DNA from: Lysobacterales bacterium 66-474
GTDB taxonomy: Bacteria; Pseudomonadota; Gammaproteobacteria; Xanthomonadales; Rhodanobacteraceae
Reading direction: 5' to 3'
Assembly: GCA_001899805.1 (NCBI GenBank)
Contig: MKWP01000014.1
Span: 124,001-188,000, forward strand
Length of the DNA stretch: 64,000 nucleotides
The notes beneath the pieces are model-generated. The model was not told where the DNA came from and did not search any database. It saw nothing but the letters and a program-made list of their open reading frames with translations. Shown here piece after piece: positions 53,081 through 63,013 of this stretch; position 1 is the first letter of the stretch, and each line of letters starts with the position of its first letter. Both the position numbers and the translations under genes were made by a program.

Positions 53081-54301
53081 CTACGCCGACCGATCCAGTG
53101 CGGGCGAAGGTAGCTCTGAATGGAATAACGGGAACGAGCACAGCGCAGCCGCGAGCTCGACCGCAGCGAATGCCCCGAGCGCGGGTCCGAAGCCGAAACG
53201 GAGCACCTCGCCGAAGGCTACGCTGCCCACACCAAAGCCGATGAAGAGGGTAAACACGTTCAGCCCCATTGCTTGTCCGGGCCGCTTGCCTCCCAGCAAA
53301 GTCACAATGCCGGCGAAAAGCGGCTGCGTCATGTCGTAACCCAGCGACAACACCATCACCACGACCGGCGCGAAAATCAAGGGGAACCCGACGAGCAGCA
53401 CCGCGGCCGCCAGTGTGCTGAGGGCAAGGCCAATCGGAAGCAATCGCGCACGGCCCCATCGGTCCGCCATGCGCCCGATCAGCGGCCCGAGCACAAAACC
53501 AGGTACGCCGTAACCGAGTAACGCGAGTCCGACACCGACCGGCCCCAAACCGTAGTGCCGCTCGAAATAGACGCCAAGCCAAGTAAAGACACCGGAGTGG
53601 AATATCGAATTGACCAGCACATAGCCGTAAGTGCGCCGCCCTCGCGGCGTGCCGATCAGACTCACATAGCCGTGGAACAGATCACCCAGCGCGCCGGTGA
53701 CCGGCACGCTGGCAGCGGCGACGAGGCGCCTGTACGGCAGAAAGAGAAGCAGAACGCCCACTCCCGCCGCTCCGACCACGAGGAACAAGCCTCGCCAGCC
53801 GATAAAGGGCACCAGCACTGCGCCCAACGGCGAGCCGAAGGCCATTCCACCAGCCATGGCACCGAACAACCAGCCAAGCGGGCGCCCACGCTGTTCGTAA
53901 GGGAACAGTCTGCCTACGAGTGCGAGACCGAGTGGCACGACGCCACTGGCGCCAAGCCCCGTCAAGACCCGCCATTGTGCAATCTGCTCGATGGAGGTGG
54001 CCGTCGCCGTTAAAGCCGTGAGCGCCGCGAACGCGGCCAGCGAAACCAACATGATGCGATGAATGCCCAGGCGATCCGCCAGCAATCCATAGATCAAGGT
54101 CCCGATCCCATATGGGATGAGATAGGCCGGAACGATCAGGCCGACGGTCTGCTCGGGCGCATCGAAGATGCTGGACAGCGCCGGTATGACCGGTGCGACC
54201 ATGTACGCCTGAAAAAAAATGATAAACGTGGCGGCCGCGAGCATGCGAAGCAAATGCTCGCGCTCCTCCGGGGCCTGTGCGCCGACGGCATCATGGACCA
54301 A
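53081..54301 (-). CDS. Major facilitator superfamily transporter
   Basis: 406 residues, 12 hydrophobic segments. MFS signatures: GLLADRLGIHRIML after TM2 and GRMADRWGRARLLP between TM8 and TM9-like halves. The opening FIIFFQAYMVAPVIPALSSI is like drug/arabinose-type exporters of the DHA1 group. Start is a TTG at 54301 with GGAG 8 nt upstream; an ATG 19 codons later is possible. Substrate unknown; placed between DNA-repair and metal genes. Confidence 0.85.
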   Translation of the reverse strand: MVHDAVGAQAPEEREHLLRMLAAATFIIFFQAYMVAPVIPALSSIFDAPEQTVGLIVPAYLIPYGIGTLIYGLLADRLGIHRIMLVSLAAFAALTALTATATSIEQIAQWRVLTGLGASGVVPLGLALVGRLFPYEQRGRPLGWLFGAMAGGMAFGSPLGAVLVPFIGWRGLFLVVGAAGVGVLLLFLPYRRLVAAASVPVTGALGDLFHGYVSLIGTPRGRRTYGYVLVNSIFHSGVFTWLGVYFERHYGLGPVGVGLALLGYGVPGFVLGPLIGRMADRWGRARLLPIGLALSTLAAAVLLVGFPLIFAPVVVMVLSLGYDMTQPLFAGIVTLLGGKRPGQAMGLNVFTLFIGFGVGSVAFGEVLRFGFGPALGAFAAVELAAALCSFPLFHSELPSPALDRSA

Positions 54302-54510
54302 GTCAATTCTCCGCTCGGATAATATTGGGAAGGTACGGCCGCTCGGCCGCGAGTGGCGGAATCACGAAGGAGTAGCGTTTGGGATGTAAAGGCCCGCCAG
54401 AACGAGTTGATTGCGCATCAGCCCACGCCGCGTGCTCGGGCGCGTAAAGCCGGACTCAGGAAAGATTTTGATCTTTGCGGTAAGTGGCTGATGGCGTTTA
54501 CGGGCGCCGG

Positions 54511-55113
54511 TCAGCTCGGCGCGGGCGGCCTTGAGCTCCGTGCGTGCGCGGTCGGCTCGCGTGCGGTCGCGGTCCTCAATGATCCTGACGTGTTCCTCCC
54601 GTGCGGCTCTTTTTCAGGTTCTTTCTCGCCGGTCGCCCGGATTTGGAACGTGGCGCAGGTGGTTTCCAGCGCCGGATTCTGAAATGGACGCGTTCGCGGT
54701 ACGTCCAGGCGAGACTCCAGTGCCGCAAGGATGGGGCAATCGTCGGTGGAACGGTCTTCCACCGTGCAGGTCTCAATGAGTTCGGATAGGGCCTGCGACA
54801 TCGCCACCATCGATCGGATCTTCTCCTCGAGCTGAACCTGTTTCTGTTTGGCGAGGGCCCGAACGTCACCACAGCAGGAACGATCGTCCGTCTTCAGGTC
54901 GAGCAACTGACGGATTTCCGAGAGTGACATGCCGCAACGCTGAGCGTGCCGGATGAAGACCAGCCGCCGCACAGCGTCACTGTCATATAGCCGGTAGCCG
55001 GCATCGGTCTTTTCCACGGGGAGCAGGATGCCCTCGTCTTCGTAGAAGCGGATAGTGTCGGTAGTGACGCCGGTGCACTTCGCAAGCTTTCCGATGGTCA
55101 TGCTGGTTTTCAT
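54511..55113 (-). CDS. MerR-family heavy-metal regulator
   Basis: 200 residues. MerR winged helix (MTIGKLAKCTGVTTDTIRFY EDEGILLPVEKTDAGYRLYD) followed by the dimer helix and metal loop. Cys residues at RSCCGD and ETCTVEDRSTDDCPIL are like those of CadR/PbrR-type sensors. A 50-residue C-terminal extension (EKEPEKEPHGRNTSGSLRTA) is not family-like and may be junk acquired at a boundary. It overlaps the CcdA-cupredoxin gene by 4 bp and is last in the operon whose promoter it should control. Confidence 0.87.
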   Translation of the reverse strand: MKTSMTIGKLAKCTGVTTDTIRFYEDEGILLPVEKTDAGYRLYDSDAVRRLVFIRHAQRCGMSLSEIRQLLDLKTDDRSCCGDVRALAKQKQVQLEEKIRSMVAMSQALSELIETCTVEDRSTDDCPILAALESRLDVPRTRPFQNPALETTCATFQIRATGEKEPEKEPHGRNTSGSLRTATAREPTAHARSSRPPAPS

Positions 55114-56300
55114 TGCGCCACCACCGTGCCCGAATACATGTTGCCACCGCAGTGATACACGTAGCGGCCGGCATGCGGTGCATAAAGCTGGACGGTCCGC
55201 GTGTCTCCCACTGGTACCGTGATCTCGGCCGCGTTGCCATCGGGGCCGAGTCCTTCGAAAACCGTGCTCAAGAGGCACCCGCCGATGTGGTCCGTCACGG
55301 CAAGCTGGATGGCTTGTCGCGCCGGAATGACCAGCGTACGCGGTTGGTACGGGTACCCGGTCGCGTCCGCACCCTCGATCAAGTGGTAATGATGCTTCGC
55401 TGGCACCGCCGCGAGTGGTGCAGCAGGTGCGGCAGTGGCGTACGTGCCGTAATTCTGGCCGAAGTAATAGAACAGAAATCCGCCCGTGCCGAGAAACAGC
55501 AGGGCTGTGATCCGCATCAGCCACGGGCCCAGTCGGCGCAGGCCGGCGAATACGCGCTGGCCCAACAGCATCATCACCACCACCAGCAGGGCGATGGCAA
55601 GGCCGTAGGCGAACACGGCCAGCGCCGCGATCGGATAGTTGCCGGCGACCAGCGGCAACAGCAGGATGCCGAGGAAGATCGGCAACGAGCAGGTATGCGA
55701 CGCTGCGCCGTATGCGAATCCGAATGAAACGAGCGTGCGCTTGCTCGGCGTTCGAGCCACAGCCGGCCCAGCTTCCTGCCGGGCGAAGCGCCGATTCATC
55801 GGATTCCAGCGCTCCACGAACGCCAAGACCCCAGCGCGGTCCAGCAGGATCAGCACGCCGAGCACGACGAACACGGCAGCGACGATCGGGATCAGGTAGA
55901 TCAGGTAGTTGTAGGCAACGCTCCCGACGACGCCGATGACGGCACCGGCGATGGCGTAGAAGACGACGATGCCCGCCGCGACCAGCCCAGCCGCCGATAC
56001 CAGCGAAGAGGCTGAGGCGCGAGTGCTCCTGGATGACGTTGTCCCGGTCGCGAGGTAGGCGACGAATGCCGGCGTGACGGCGATGCTGCAAGGCGAGAAG
56101 AACGAAGCCGCTCCGCCCACCAGTGCCAAGCCCAGAATCAATGCAGGGGGCAATGTTCGGCCGTGCTGGAGCAGCGCGCCGGCGTGCAGGTAAAGGACAT
56201 AACCCCCGGCTCCCATGAGCAACAGCACGACGCCCGCGCCCACCGCGCCGGTCCATCCGCTGCGCGACGCCCTGGATAAGGTGGTGGCCTCGGGCATCAT
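55110..56300 (-). CDS. CcdA/DsbD-type membrane protein fused to a cupredoxin domain
   Basis: 396 residues. About residues 50-290 form a DsbD/CcdA-like six-to-eight-helix membrane domain with the FFSPCSIAVTPAF and AASHTCSLPIFLGI cysteine helices. The last 100 residues are a cupredoxin fold (LVIPARQAIQLAVTDHIGGC, YAPHAGRYVYHCGGNMYSGT), whose His, Cys and Met could bind copper or another soft metal. The design suggests passing electrons or metal across the membrane for the neighbouring P-type ATPase. Overlaps both adjacent genes by 4 bp. Confidence 0.8.
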   Translation of the reverse strand: MMPEATTLSRASRSGWTGAVGAGVVLLLMGAGGYVLYLHAGALLQHGRTLPPALILGLALVGGAASFFSPCSIAVTPAFVAYLATGTTSSRSTRASASSLVSAAGLVAAGIVVFYAIAGAVIGVVGSVAYNYLIYLIPIVAAVFVVLGVLILLDRAGVLAFVERWNPMNRRFARQEAGPAVARTPSKRTLVSFGFAYGAASHTCSLPIFLGILLLPLVAGNYPIAALAVFAYGLAIALLVVVMMLLGQRVFAGLRRLGPWLMRITALLFLGTGGFLFYYFGQNYGTYATAAPAAPLAAVPAKHHYHLIEGADATGYPYQPRTLVIPARQAIQLAVTDHIGGCLLSTVFEGLGPDGNAAEITVPVGDTRTVQLYAPHAGRYVYHCGGNMYSGTVVAQ

Positions 56301-56569
56301 CGGGGTTGGCCCGGCGTGACCTGTTCGCTGTCCATTGCCGTCCGCTCTGCCGGCTCGGTCGTGTAGCCGAGCAAGGCAAGCCTTTCGACGATCGCGTCCG
56401 TTGCGAGCGCGCCCGGATCGAACAAGATTTCGATCCGCTGAGAGGAAGCGTCGGCGCGCACTCGCTCAACGCCCTTGAGGGCGTTCAACACGCGCACCAC
56501 CCGTTGCTCACAGCTCTCGCAGTGAAGCTTCGAGGCACCAACCACTTTGAGTGAAGCCGATTTGAACAT
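56297..56569 (-). CDS. HMA-domain metal-binding protein
   Basis: 90 residues from ATG at 56569 with GGAGGA upstream. The heavy-metal-associated fold KVVGASKLHCESCEQRVVRV has the CxxC pair (HCESC) and ends at LLGYTTEP. Atx1/CopZ/MerP-like carriers hand metal to P-type ATPases. The gene for such a pump lies just upstream; the next gene is coupled by ATGA. Confidence 0.9.
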   Translation of the reverse strand: MFKSASLKVVGASKLHCESCEQRVVRVLNALKGVERVRADASSQRIEILFDPGALATDAIVERLALLGYTTEPAERTAMDSEQVTPGQPR

Positions 56570-56663
56570 GACGCAATTCCTCCAGTGATCAATCGAAGTG
56601 CGGCGGAGCAATCGTCTCAGTGGCTACCCACTCCACGTAGTCGCCGAAGCGCTGCACGAGGGT

Positions 56664-59132
56664 TTATCGGGCCGCCGAGGGCAAAGCCCCCGACCCCGAC
56701 CCCGACTCGGACTTGCCGATGCCGCTGACCGCGCCGAAAAACAGGTTTGGCTGGCCCCACAGCGAATTGATGAAGATCGCCGTGACGCTGCCGGCCATCG
56801 CGATCATCGCCCACATCGGATGGATAATGCCAAGCGCGGCGATTGGCACGCCGATGCCGTTGAACAGGAATGCCAGCGTGATGTTCTGCACCATCTTGCG
56901 ATAGCCGCGGCGGCTGATGGTGTAGGCATCGAGTACGCCCGTGAGCCGCGTATTGAGGATGATCACGTCGGCCGAGTCGATGGCGATGTCGGTGCCCGTG
57001 CCCATCGCGATCCCGACATCGGCCTGCATCAGCGCCGGGGCATCATTGATGCCATCGCCGACCATCGCGACACGCGCATGCGCCTGAAGCTTGCGGATCA
57101 TCTCGGCTTTGCGCTCCGGCAGCACACCTGCGTAGACCTCATCAATGCCGGCCTGTTCCGCGACGCGACGGGCGGCCCGTTCGTTGTCGCCGGTCAGCAG
57201 CGCGACCCGTACGCCGCCGGCTTTGAGTTGCCGCACAGCGGACACGGCGTCCGCCCGTAACGCGTCGCCGAGTGCCAGGATGCCCAACAGATGGCCCTGC
57301 CGGCCGATGGCGATCACGGTCCGACCAGTCTGTTCCAGCTCTTGCACCCGTTCGGCAAACGGTGCGAGGTCGATGCCGCGTTTGGTGAGAAAGACCGGGC
57401 TGCCGGCGAGGATTTCCTGATCCTGCAGCCTTGCGACGACGCCCTTGCCGGCAATGGCCTCGAAATCGACGACCGTCGGGATATCCAGGTGAGCATCGAA
57501 CGCGGCCTGCACGATGGCTTGGGCCAAGGGGTGCTCGGAGGCGGTCTCCACGGCCGCCGCAATACGGAGCAACTCTTCCCGATCGATGCCGTACGGCTCG
57601 ACCTCGCGCAGCTTCGGTTTGCCTTCGGTCAAGGTACCGGTCTTGTCGAAAACGACGGTGGTCACGCGGCGCAGACCCTCGAACGCTTCGCCGGTCCGCA
57701 TCAGCACGCCGCGATCGGCCGCTTCCGCCGCGCCGCGCACGATCGACAGGGGCGCCGAGATGCCGACCGCGCACGGGTACCCCATGACCAATGCGGACAG
57801 GCCCGCGTACACCGCACGCTGGATGTCCAGCGGATTGCCGAGCAGCACCGGCACGATCAACCAAGCGGCAAAGGCAACCGCGGCAATGGCCAGCACCGTC
57901 GGTGTATACACCCGCAGCACTCGATCCACCACGTGCAGCAAGCCCGGTTTTAGCGCCCGGGCATCCTCCACGCTGCGAATGACCTGCCGCAGGAAGCTTT
58001 CCTCGCCGACGGCCGTCACCCGTACGATCAGTGCGCCGGTGCCGTTGATCGCTCCGCCGGCTACCGCGTCGCCAATGGTTTTTTCGACCGGCAAGGGTTC
58101 GCCGGTGATCAGCGACTCGTCGATCGCCGAACGCCCTTCGATGATCTCGCCATCGACCGGGATCCGTTCGCCCGGACGAATCCGAACGCGGTTGCCTAGA
58201 TGGACGTTTTCAATGCTTACATTCTCTTCGTGGCCATCGCGCAGCACACACGCTGTATCGGCTTGCAAGTCGAGCAGTTTCTTGACGGCCTGTGAGCCAC
58301 GCGTCTTGACGATCAGCGACAGCCATTCCGAAAAGATGTGGTAGGTCAGCACCAATACCGCGACAGCAAAGAACGATGCGGCCGGATAGCCGGGGAGGCG
58401 CGTAGCCAGACCGATCATGCCGCCTGCCAAACCCGCGAACGCGCCGACTTCGACCAGCACGTGCTGGTTCAGAATGCCGCGGCGTAGGGCCTGGAATCCC
58501 ATTCGCAGGATGTGCATGCCGAGGCCAAAGATCAACGCCACGGCGAGGAGCCCGGTCAGCCACGGCGTGGCGTGGCCCAGCACCCCGTTCACCCGCAAGA
58601 AGAACAGCACCAGGCCCGGCACCGCAAGCGTCAGCGCACCCATTGCCGCCAGTAGCGGCCCGCGGTTCTTCAATACTGCGATCGAAAACGCGATCAGGCT
58701 GGCGAACACAAAACCGGATATCCCGAGTGTCCAGTGGCCCGCGGGATTGGCGATCAGACCCATTGCGGCGAGGCTCGCGGCCAGCGCAACCAGGAAGCGG
58801 TTGCGCTCGCGCGCCAGCGCACGTTCCTGTTGCTCGAAGGGCTCGACTTTGCGCGGATCCGAAATCGTATAACCGATGGCCGTCAGCGTGCGCATCAGTT
58901 CGCCGGCCGCGGTCTGCGCCGGATCGTATTCGACCAAGGTCTGTTCGTGGGTCAGGCTCACGGCCACCCGGTACACGCCGGGCTTGCGGGACAGCGCCTT
59001 CTCGATCGTGCCCGTGCACAGCGAGCAGTGCAGTCCGCCAATATGGGCCCGTACCCGGCGCCGATCTGTGCGGCCGGCGGGCTCGTCAGTCCAAGGCGTC
59101 GGGACAGGCTTGGCGACCGTTGCAGTACTCAT
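56664..59132 (-). CDS. P1B-type heavy-metal ATPase with YPC motif
   Basis: 822 residues. N-terminal HMA domain with CSLC (Cys36, Cys39). Eight transmembrane helices, TGE loop ([11 protein letters not shown]), phosphorylation motif [15 protein letters not shown] and [10 protein letters not shown] are present. The intramembrane metal motif is Tyr452-Pro-Cys454 ([13 protein letters not shown]) instead of the CPC or SPC of known subgroups, so metal choice cannot be assigned from it. The MerR-type promoter upstream and partner genes suggest export of a soft or divalent heavy metal. Confidence 0.92.
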   Translation of the reverse strand: MSTATVAKPVPTPWTDEPAGRTDRRRVRAHIGGLHCSLCTGTIEKALSRKPGVYRVAVSLTHEQTLVEYDPAQTAAGELMRTLTAIGYTISDPRKVEPFEQQERALARERNRFLVALAASLAAMGLIANPAGHWTLGISGFVFASLIAFSIAVLKNRGPLLAAMGALTLAVPGLVLFFLRVNGVLGHATPWLTGLLAVALIFGLGMHILRMGFQALRRGILNQHVLVEVGAFAGLAGGMIGLATRLPGYPAASFFAVAVLVLTYHIFSEWLSLIVKTRGSQAVKKLLDLQADTACVLRDGHEENVSIENVHLGNRVRIRPGERIPVDGEIIEGRSAIDESLITGEPLPVEKTIGDAVAGGAINGTGALIVRVTAVGEESFLRQVIRSVEDARALKPGLLHVVDRVLRVYTPTVLAIAAVAFAAWLIVPVLLGNPLDIQRAVYAGLSALVMGYPCAVGISAPLSIVRGAAEAADRGVLMRTGEAFEGLRRVTTVVFDKTGTLTEGKPKLREVEPYGIDREELLRIAAAVETASEHPLAQAIVQAAFDAHLDIPTVVDFEAIAGKGVVARLQDQEILAGSPVFLTKRGIDLAPFAERVQELEQTGRTVIAIGRQGHLLGILALGDALRADAVSAVRQLKAGGVRVALLTGDNERAARRVAEQAGIDEVYAGVLPERKAEMIRKLQAHARVAMVGDGINDAPALMQADVGIAMGTGTDIAIDSADVIILNTRLTGVLDAYTISRRGYRKMVQNITLAFLFNGIGVPIAALGIIHPMWAMIAMAGSVTAIFINSLWGQPNLFFGAVSGIGKSESGSGSGALPSAAR

Positions 59133-59166
59133 ACTGGCACCTCATGATCTGTTTGAGCCTGCACAA

Positions 59167-59198
59167 GCATAAACCTTGGTGTGTACTCCAAAGTCAAG
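59167..59198 (-). promoter_or_regulatory. MerR-type promoter of the metal operon
   Basis: Minus strand: TTGACT, a 20-bp spacer containing the dyad TTGGAGTACACACCAA, then TATGCT. The over-long spacer with central dyad is the hallmark of MerR-family activated promoters (cad/pbr/cop type). It drives the ATPase gene 35 bp away. Confidence 0.85.
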
Positions 59199-59371
59199 CA
59201 CCCGATCCTACCCTTGGAATGATTGCGGTACCAACGTACCGCCTGGACGAAAAGTGAGCGGACTCGGGCTGACACGCGTCGCGATCGATGCGGTCGCCAT
59301 TCCGCCACTCACCGTCGCGCCCGTGGGGATCCCACGGCACAGTCGCGATCTCATCCGGGAAGCAATACCGC

Positions 59372-60691
59372 TTACCCAGGCCACAAGGAGGTGACGAGCG
59401 GCAGCCACACGGCCAGCGTGAGCAGGCTGACCAATAGCACCGGCGGCGTCAGTACCAGGCCGACCTTCATGTACTGGCCCCACCCGATACGATGACCCTT
59501 GCCCGCCAGCACATGCAGCCACAGCAGTGTCGCAAGACTGCCGATGGGTGTGAATTTGGGCCCCAAGTCGTTGCCGACGACGTTCGCGAACACCATCAAG
59601 TGATGGGTGAGAGGGGGAACGTTCGCATGGCTGATGGCCAATGCACCGACCAGCGTCGAGGGCATGTTGTTCATGACGGCTGCGACGCACGCTGCGAGAA
59701 AACCGGTGCCCACGGTTGCGACTGCCGCATTCTGACGGCCGAGCGCCTCCAACAGCGTTGCGCCGTAGCGGGTGAGCCCGGCTTCGCCCAACCCGTAAAC
59801 CACCACGTACATGCCGAGTGAGAACAGCACGATCTGCCAAGGCGCATGTCGCATGACTCTGGCAACGGGCACGACTGCACTGTGTCCGCGATGCCACCAG
59901 CGCCCGGCGATGGCCATGATGACCAGTGCTGCTGCGCCAGTGATGAAGGACACCGGCACATGCAAGGGCGCCAGCACGAAATACGCCACCAGCAGAATGA
60001 CCAGCAGCGGCAACGCCGCGCGGAACACCTGATGATCGACGATGGCGCTAGCTGGCGGATCCAGCTCGGCGACGTCGTAGTCCGCCGGAATCTTGCGCCC
60101 GAACGCGAGCCACAATACCGCCAGCGTGGCCGCAATCGAAACCAGATCGACTGGCACCATAACCGCGGCGTAGCGGCCGAAGGGCACGCCAAAATAGTTG
60201 GCGCTGACGATGTTGACGAGATTCGAGATCACCAGCGGCAAGCTGGCCGTGTCGGCGATGAAGCCCGTGGCCAATACGAACGCGAGGGCTGCCGAGGTGG
60301 GAAACTTCAGCCGCACCAGAATGGCGATCACGATCGGGGTCAGCAGCAGTGCCGCGCCGTCATTGGCGAAGAATGCTGCAATGGCGGCCCCGAGCAGGAC
60401 CACGAGCGGGAACAATCGGCGCCCGCGTCCACCTCCCCAACGTGCGACGTGCAGCGCAGCCCACGCGAAAAAACCGGCTTCGTCCAGGATCAACGAAATG
60501 ACGATAAGTGCAACGAAGGTAAAGGTCGCGTCCCACACGATGTGCCACACCAGCGCCACATCCGCGAAGTTCACTACACCGAGGATCAGTGCAACGGCGG
60601 CACCGCCCAAGGCACTCCAGCCAATGCCGAGTTTCTTCGGCTGCCAAATCACGAGCGCAAGCGTGGCGATGAAGATCGCGAGTGCAAGCAT
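59372..60691 (-). CDS. arsB: Arsenite efflux pump ArsB
   Basis: 439 residues, 12 or so transmembrane helices. ArsB landmarks: FFANDGAALLLTPIVIAILV, FIADTASLPLVISNLVNIVS, and NNMPSTLVGALAIS. It extrudes arsenite using the proton gradient (with ArsA if available; none seen). Starts at ATG 60691, 19 bp after arsC's stop. Last gene of the arsR-I-C-B operon. Confidence 0.95.
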   Translation of the reverse strand: MLALAIFIATLALVIWQPKKLGIGWSALGGAAVALILGVVNFADVALVWHIVWDATFTFVALIVISLILDEAGFFAWAALHVARWGGGRGRRLFPLVVLLGAAIAAFFANDGAALLLTPIVIAILVRLKFPTSAALAFVLATGFIADTASLPLVISNLVNIVSANYFGVPFGRYAAVMVPVDLVSIAATLAVLWLAFGRKIPADYDVAELDPPASAIVDHQVFRAALPLLVILLVAYFVLAPLHVPVSFITGAAALVIMAIAGRWWHRGHSAVVPVARVMRHAPWQIVLFSLGMYVVVYGLGEAGLTRYGATLLEALGRQNAAVATVGTGFLAACVAAVMNNMPSTLVGALAISHANVPPLTHHLMVFANVVGNDLGPKFTPIGSLATLLWLHVLAGKGHRIGWGQYMKVGLVLTPPVLLVSLLTLAVWLPLVTSLWPG

Positions 60692-60710
60692 GGAAGATAA
60701 GGCGCCGGGA

Positions 60711-61244
60711 TCAGTCGGACCGAGCCGGCGTTTGCACCGGCTCCGAGCCGACGCGTCCGATCTCCTGCAGGGCACGACGGCTGTCGAGGCTGGCAAGCCG
60801 CTCGGCCGGAAGCGCCAGGAACAGGTCGATGCGCTTGCGCAGGAGTAGCCATGCCTTGCGGTACGCCGCACGTCGCGTTGCTTCGTCCCCAACTACACCT
60901 GCGGGGTCGGGCACACCCCAGTGCGCCGTGACGGGTGAGCCGAACCAAACCGGACACGTTTCTCCCGCAGCGTTGTCGCAGACGGTGATTACGAAGTTCA
61001 TGGCCGGCGCGCCTTCCTTGGCAAATTCATCCCAGGATTTGCTGCGCAGGCGTTCGGCGGGATAGCCGAGACTGGTCGCAAGCTCCGCAGCCAGCGGCTG
61101 GACACGCCCTGCAGGATGACTGCCCGCACTGAATGCCTCGAAGCGGCCTTGGCCGAGCACGTTCAACAACGCCTCGGCCATGATGCTGCGTGCGGAATTG
61201 CCCGTGCACAGGAACAGCACCCGATACGGTTTCGGGGTCTTCAT
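60711..61244 (-). CDS. arsC: Arsenate reductase ArsC (LMW-phosphatase type)
   Basis: 177 residues from ATG at 61244. P-loop CTGNSARS with Cys13; second redox site VITVCDNAAGETCPVW provides the two further cysteines. This is the thioredoxin-linked class. The C-terminal 40 residues are longer than in the S. aureus type (131). It overlaps arsI by 4 bp. Confidence 0.93.
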   Translation of the reverse strand: MKTPKPYRVLFLCTGNSARSIMAEALLNVLGQGRFEAFSAGSHPAGRVQPLAAELATSLGYPAERLRSKSWDEFAKEGAPAMNFVITVCDNAAGETCPVWFGSPVTAHWGVPDPAGVVGDEATRRAAYRKAWLLLRKRIDLFLALPAERLASLDSRRALQEIGRVGSEPVQTPARSD

Positions 61245-61714
61245 GCGTTCGTCCCTGCCACCGTGGTTTTCGGTCCGCAGCAGGAGGATTGCGGACCACA
61301 ACATGTATCGGACTTGACGGATTCTTCCGGTGTCGCGGGTGCCGAGTAGGTCGTGGCCTCGCCGTGCGTGTGGAAGGTTTCCCACCGCACGCCTTGCGGA
61401 TCTTCCACCCAATACTTGTCCGAATGCGCGTAGCAGCAGGTGGTGCCTTGCTCGGCCAAGGCGACGGCATCGGCTTCAACCAGCCGTTTGCCAATGGCTT
61501 CCAGTTCGGCGCCGCTCTCGGCCTGCAGGCCGAGATGATCCACGCCCGCAGCACGGTCGCGTTGCGAAATCGCGAAGTTAACGCGCGGGTCTTCCAGCAT
61601 CCATTTGGCGTAATCGGGCTTGTGCACGGTCGGTGCACTACCGAAAAGTGTCGAATAGAAGCGGATGCTGGCGTCTAGGTCATTAACATTGACGTGTACA
61701 TGAAAGCGTTTCAT
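61241..61714 (-). CDS. arsI: ArsI-type glyoxalase (C-As lyase) / CadI family
   Basis: 157 residues. VOC fold with metal ligands His5, His60 (GVDHLGLQ) and Glu in RWETFH, and the vicinal Cys93-Cys94 (TTCCYAHSDKYW) that binds trivalent organoarsenicals in ArsI. ArsI cleaves the carbon-arsenic bond of methylarsenite. The end carries two extra CCG motifs (TCCGPQSSCCG). Overlaps arsR and arsC by 4 bp each. Confidence 0.88.
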   Translation of the reverse strand: MKRFHVHVNVNDLDASIRFYSTLFGSAPTVHKPDYAKWMLEDPRVNFAISQRDRAAGVDHLGLQAESGAELEAIGKRLVEADAVALAEQGTTCCYAHSDKYWVEDPQGVRWETFHTHGEATTYSAPATPEESVKSDTCCGPQSSCCGPKTTVAGTNA

Positions 61715-62052
61715 GGGGATGATCTCCGTTTGGGCTGGGGCGCGCACACCGGTGCACAGGGAGCGGCATCGCTGCCGCAGCAGTTCTCGGTCAGGAAGCC
61801 GAGCAGCGCGTTCATGCGCACGTAATCGGTGCGGCAGCGTATCGAGCGGCCTTCGCGCACATCGCGCACAAGGCCTGCGTGTCGCAGCACGTTGAGATGG
61901 CTGGTAAGCGTAGGCGCGGGCAGTTTGAGCCGGTCGCTAATTTCGCCGACGGCCAGTCCTTCGGGGCCGGCCCGCACCAAGAGGCGATACGTCGCTAGCC
62001 GGGTATCGTGGGCCAGCGCCTTCAAGGCTTCAACGGCTACTTGCTGTTTCAT
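61711..62052 (-). CDS. arsR: ArsR-family arsenic repressor
   Basis: 113 residues. Winged helix (LKALAHDTRLATYRLLV, LPAPTLTSHLNVLRHAGLV). The arsenic site is C-terminal: Cys91, Cys92 (ENCCGS) and Cys99 or Cys103, like the Acidithiobacillus-type ArsR rather than the helix-3 CVC type. First gene of the operon. Confidence 0.93.
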   Translation of the reverse strand: MKQQVAVEALKALAHDTRLATYRLLVRAGPEGLAVGEISDRLKLPAPTLTSHLNVLRHAGLVRDVREGRSIRCRTDYVRMNALLGFLTENCCGSDAAPCAPVCAPQPKRRSSP

Positions 62053-62061
62053 AATTCGGAA

Positions 62062-62089
62062 AATATAAAACTAATTTTGCAGAAGTCAA
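62062..62089 (-). promoter_or_regulatory. arsR promoter
   Basis: Minus strand TTGACT, 16-bp spacer, TATATT, ending 9-10 bp before the arsR ATG; the AT-rich core is a likely ArsR operator. Confidence 0.7.
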
Positions 62090-62418
62090 GTGGATAAATG
62101 CATGGGTCAAGCACGCGGTTTGCCCGGCTCTTCGCGATTGGGGTGAAGGTGCTGCCGATGCAACCCCAAAGCTGACTCAATCCGTCACCTTTAGCCGCTA
62201 GACTTGGCGCAGGAACAGCATGATCACCCCCACGAGATCAGTGGCCATGTCTGCCAGTCCGATCGATCGGGACGCGTTTGAGGCCATCAATGGCCCGTCG
62301 ACAGCCCCGCCAGGGCCGTTGTCATGTACATCAAGGTGGCCTGACCCTGCGGTAGGAGTGAGCGAGCTGGCGAGAACCGCCGGCCTTGCAAGGTCGCTTG
62401 GCACAGGGGGCGCAGAAT
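62090..62418. other. Gap with nothing recognised
   Basis: About 330 bp between the ars promoter and the small membrane gene at 62419. No gene, repeat or RNA is evident. Confidence 0.4.
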
Positions 62419-63003
62419 TTACATGTTCGAGTACCGGACGCCGTCACTGAGCACGCGGCGCTGGATCGTCCAGGGCTTCACGAAGCCGAGATTGACGCTC
62501 CACGCCATCGCAATCACGTAAGCGGCGGCGGTGCAGAACTTAGCGGCTTGCAGAGCCGACAAGTGATGCACGGTCAGCATCCCGGGCAGTACCATCAGTA
62601 CGTATTCGACGAAAATTCCAACAATGAGGCACCGGCCGTAGATCGCCGAACCACGTGTGGCTGTTAGTGCGACGGTGCCGTTCTTGCGCTTAAGATTGCC
62701 CGTCCGCTTCAAAAACCGAATCTCGCGGTCGGTTACATCGCGTTTGTGTTTGAGTTCGATCAGGGCAATGCGATCACGCCGCGGCCAGTCGAAGCCAAAG
62801 CGCCATGAGAAGAACCGCTCGTCTTCGACGGCTCGCTGGTCCCAAGCCGCAGCCAGCGCCGAGTAGGGATTCACGGGCTCTGCTTCGTGGAGCAACGCGG
62901 TTATTTCTTCGTCAAAGAGATGGGCCTCTCTGCGGCGACTTTCGGCCGACCCCATCGGGGGTAACTCCGGGTGCTGTGATGTCCCGTCTTCGTCCCGCTT
63001 CAC
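62419..63003 (-). CDS. Membrane protein downstream of the XRE regulator
   Basis: 194 residues from GTG at 63003, with TAGGAGG 6 nt upstream. Hydrophilic N-terminal 120 residues (VEDERFFSWRFGFDWPRRDR) and two transmembrane helices (RCLIVGIFVEYVLMVLPGML and AAKFCTAAAYVIAMAWSVNL). Family unknown. It lies 10 bp after the regulator's stop, so both are one transcript; phage-type immunity or exclusion is possible. Confidence 0.6.
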   Translation of the reverse strand: MKRDEDGTSQHPELPPMGSAESRRREAHLFDEEITALLHEAEPVNPYSALAAAWDQRAVEDERFFSWRFGFDWPRRDRIALIELKHKRDVTDREIRFLKRTGNLKRKNGTVALTATRGSAIYGRCLIVGIFVEYVLMVLPGMLTVHHLSALQAAKFCTAAAYVIAMAWSVNLGFVKPWTIQRRVLSDGVRYSNM

Positions 63004-63013
63004 GATCGGCCTC

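Noticed and set aside
54511-56469. One 652-residue protein joining MerR to an upstream translation
   Set aside because: The upstream part is an out-of-frame reading of the CcdA-cupredoxin gene; MerR starts naturally at 55113.
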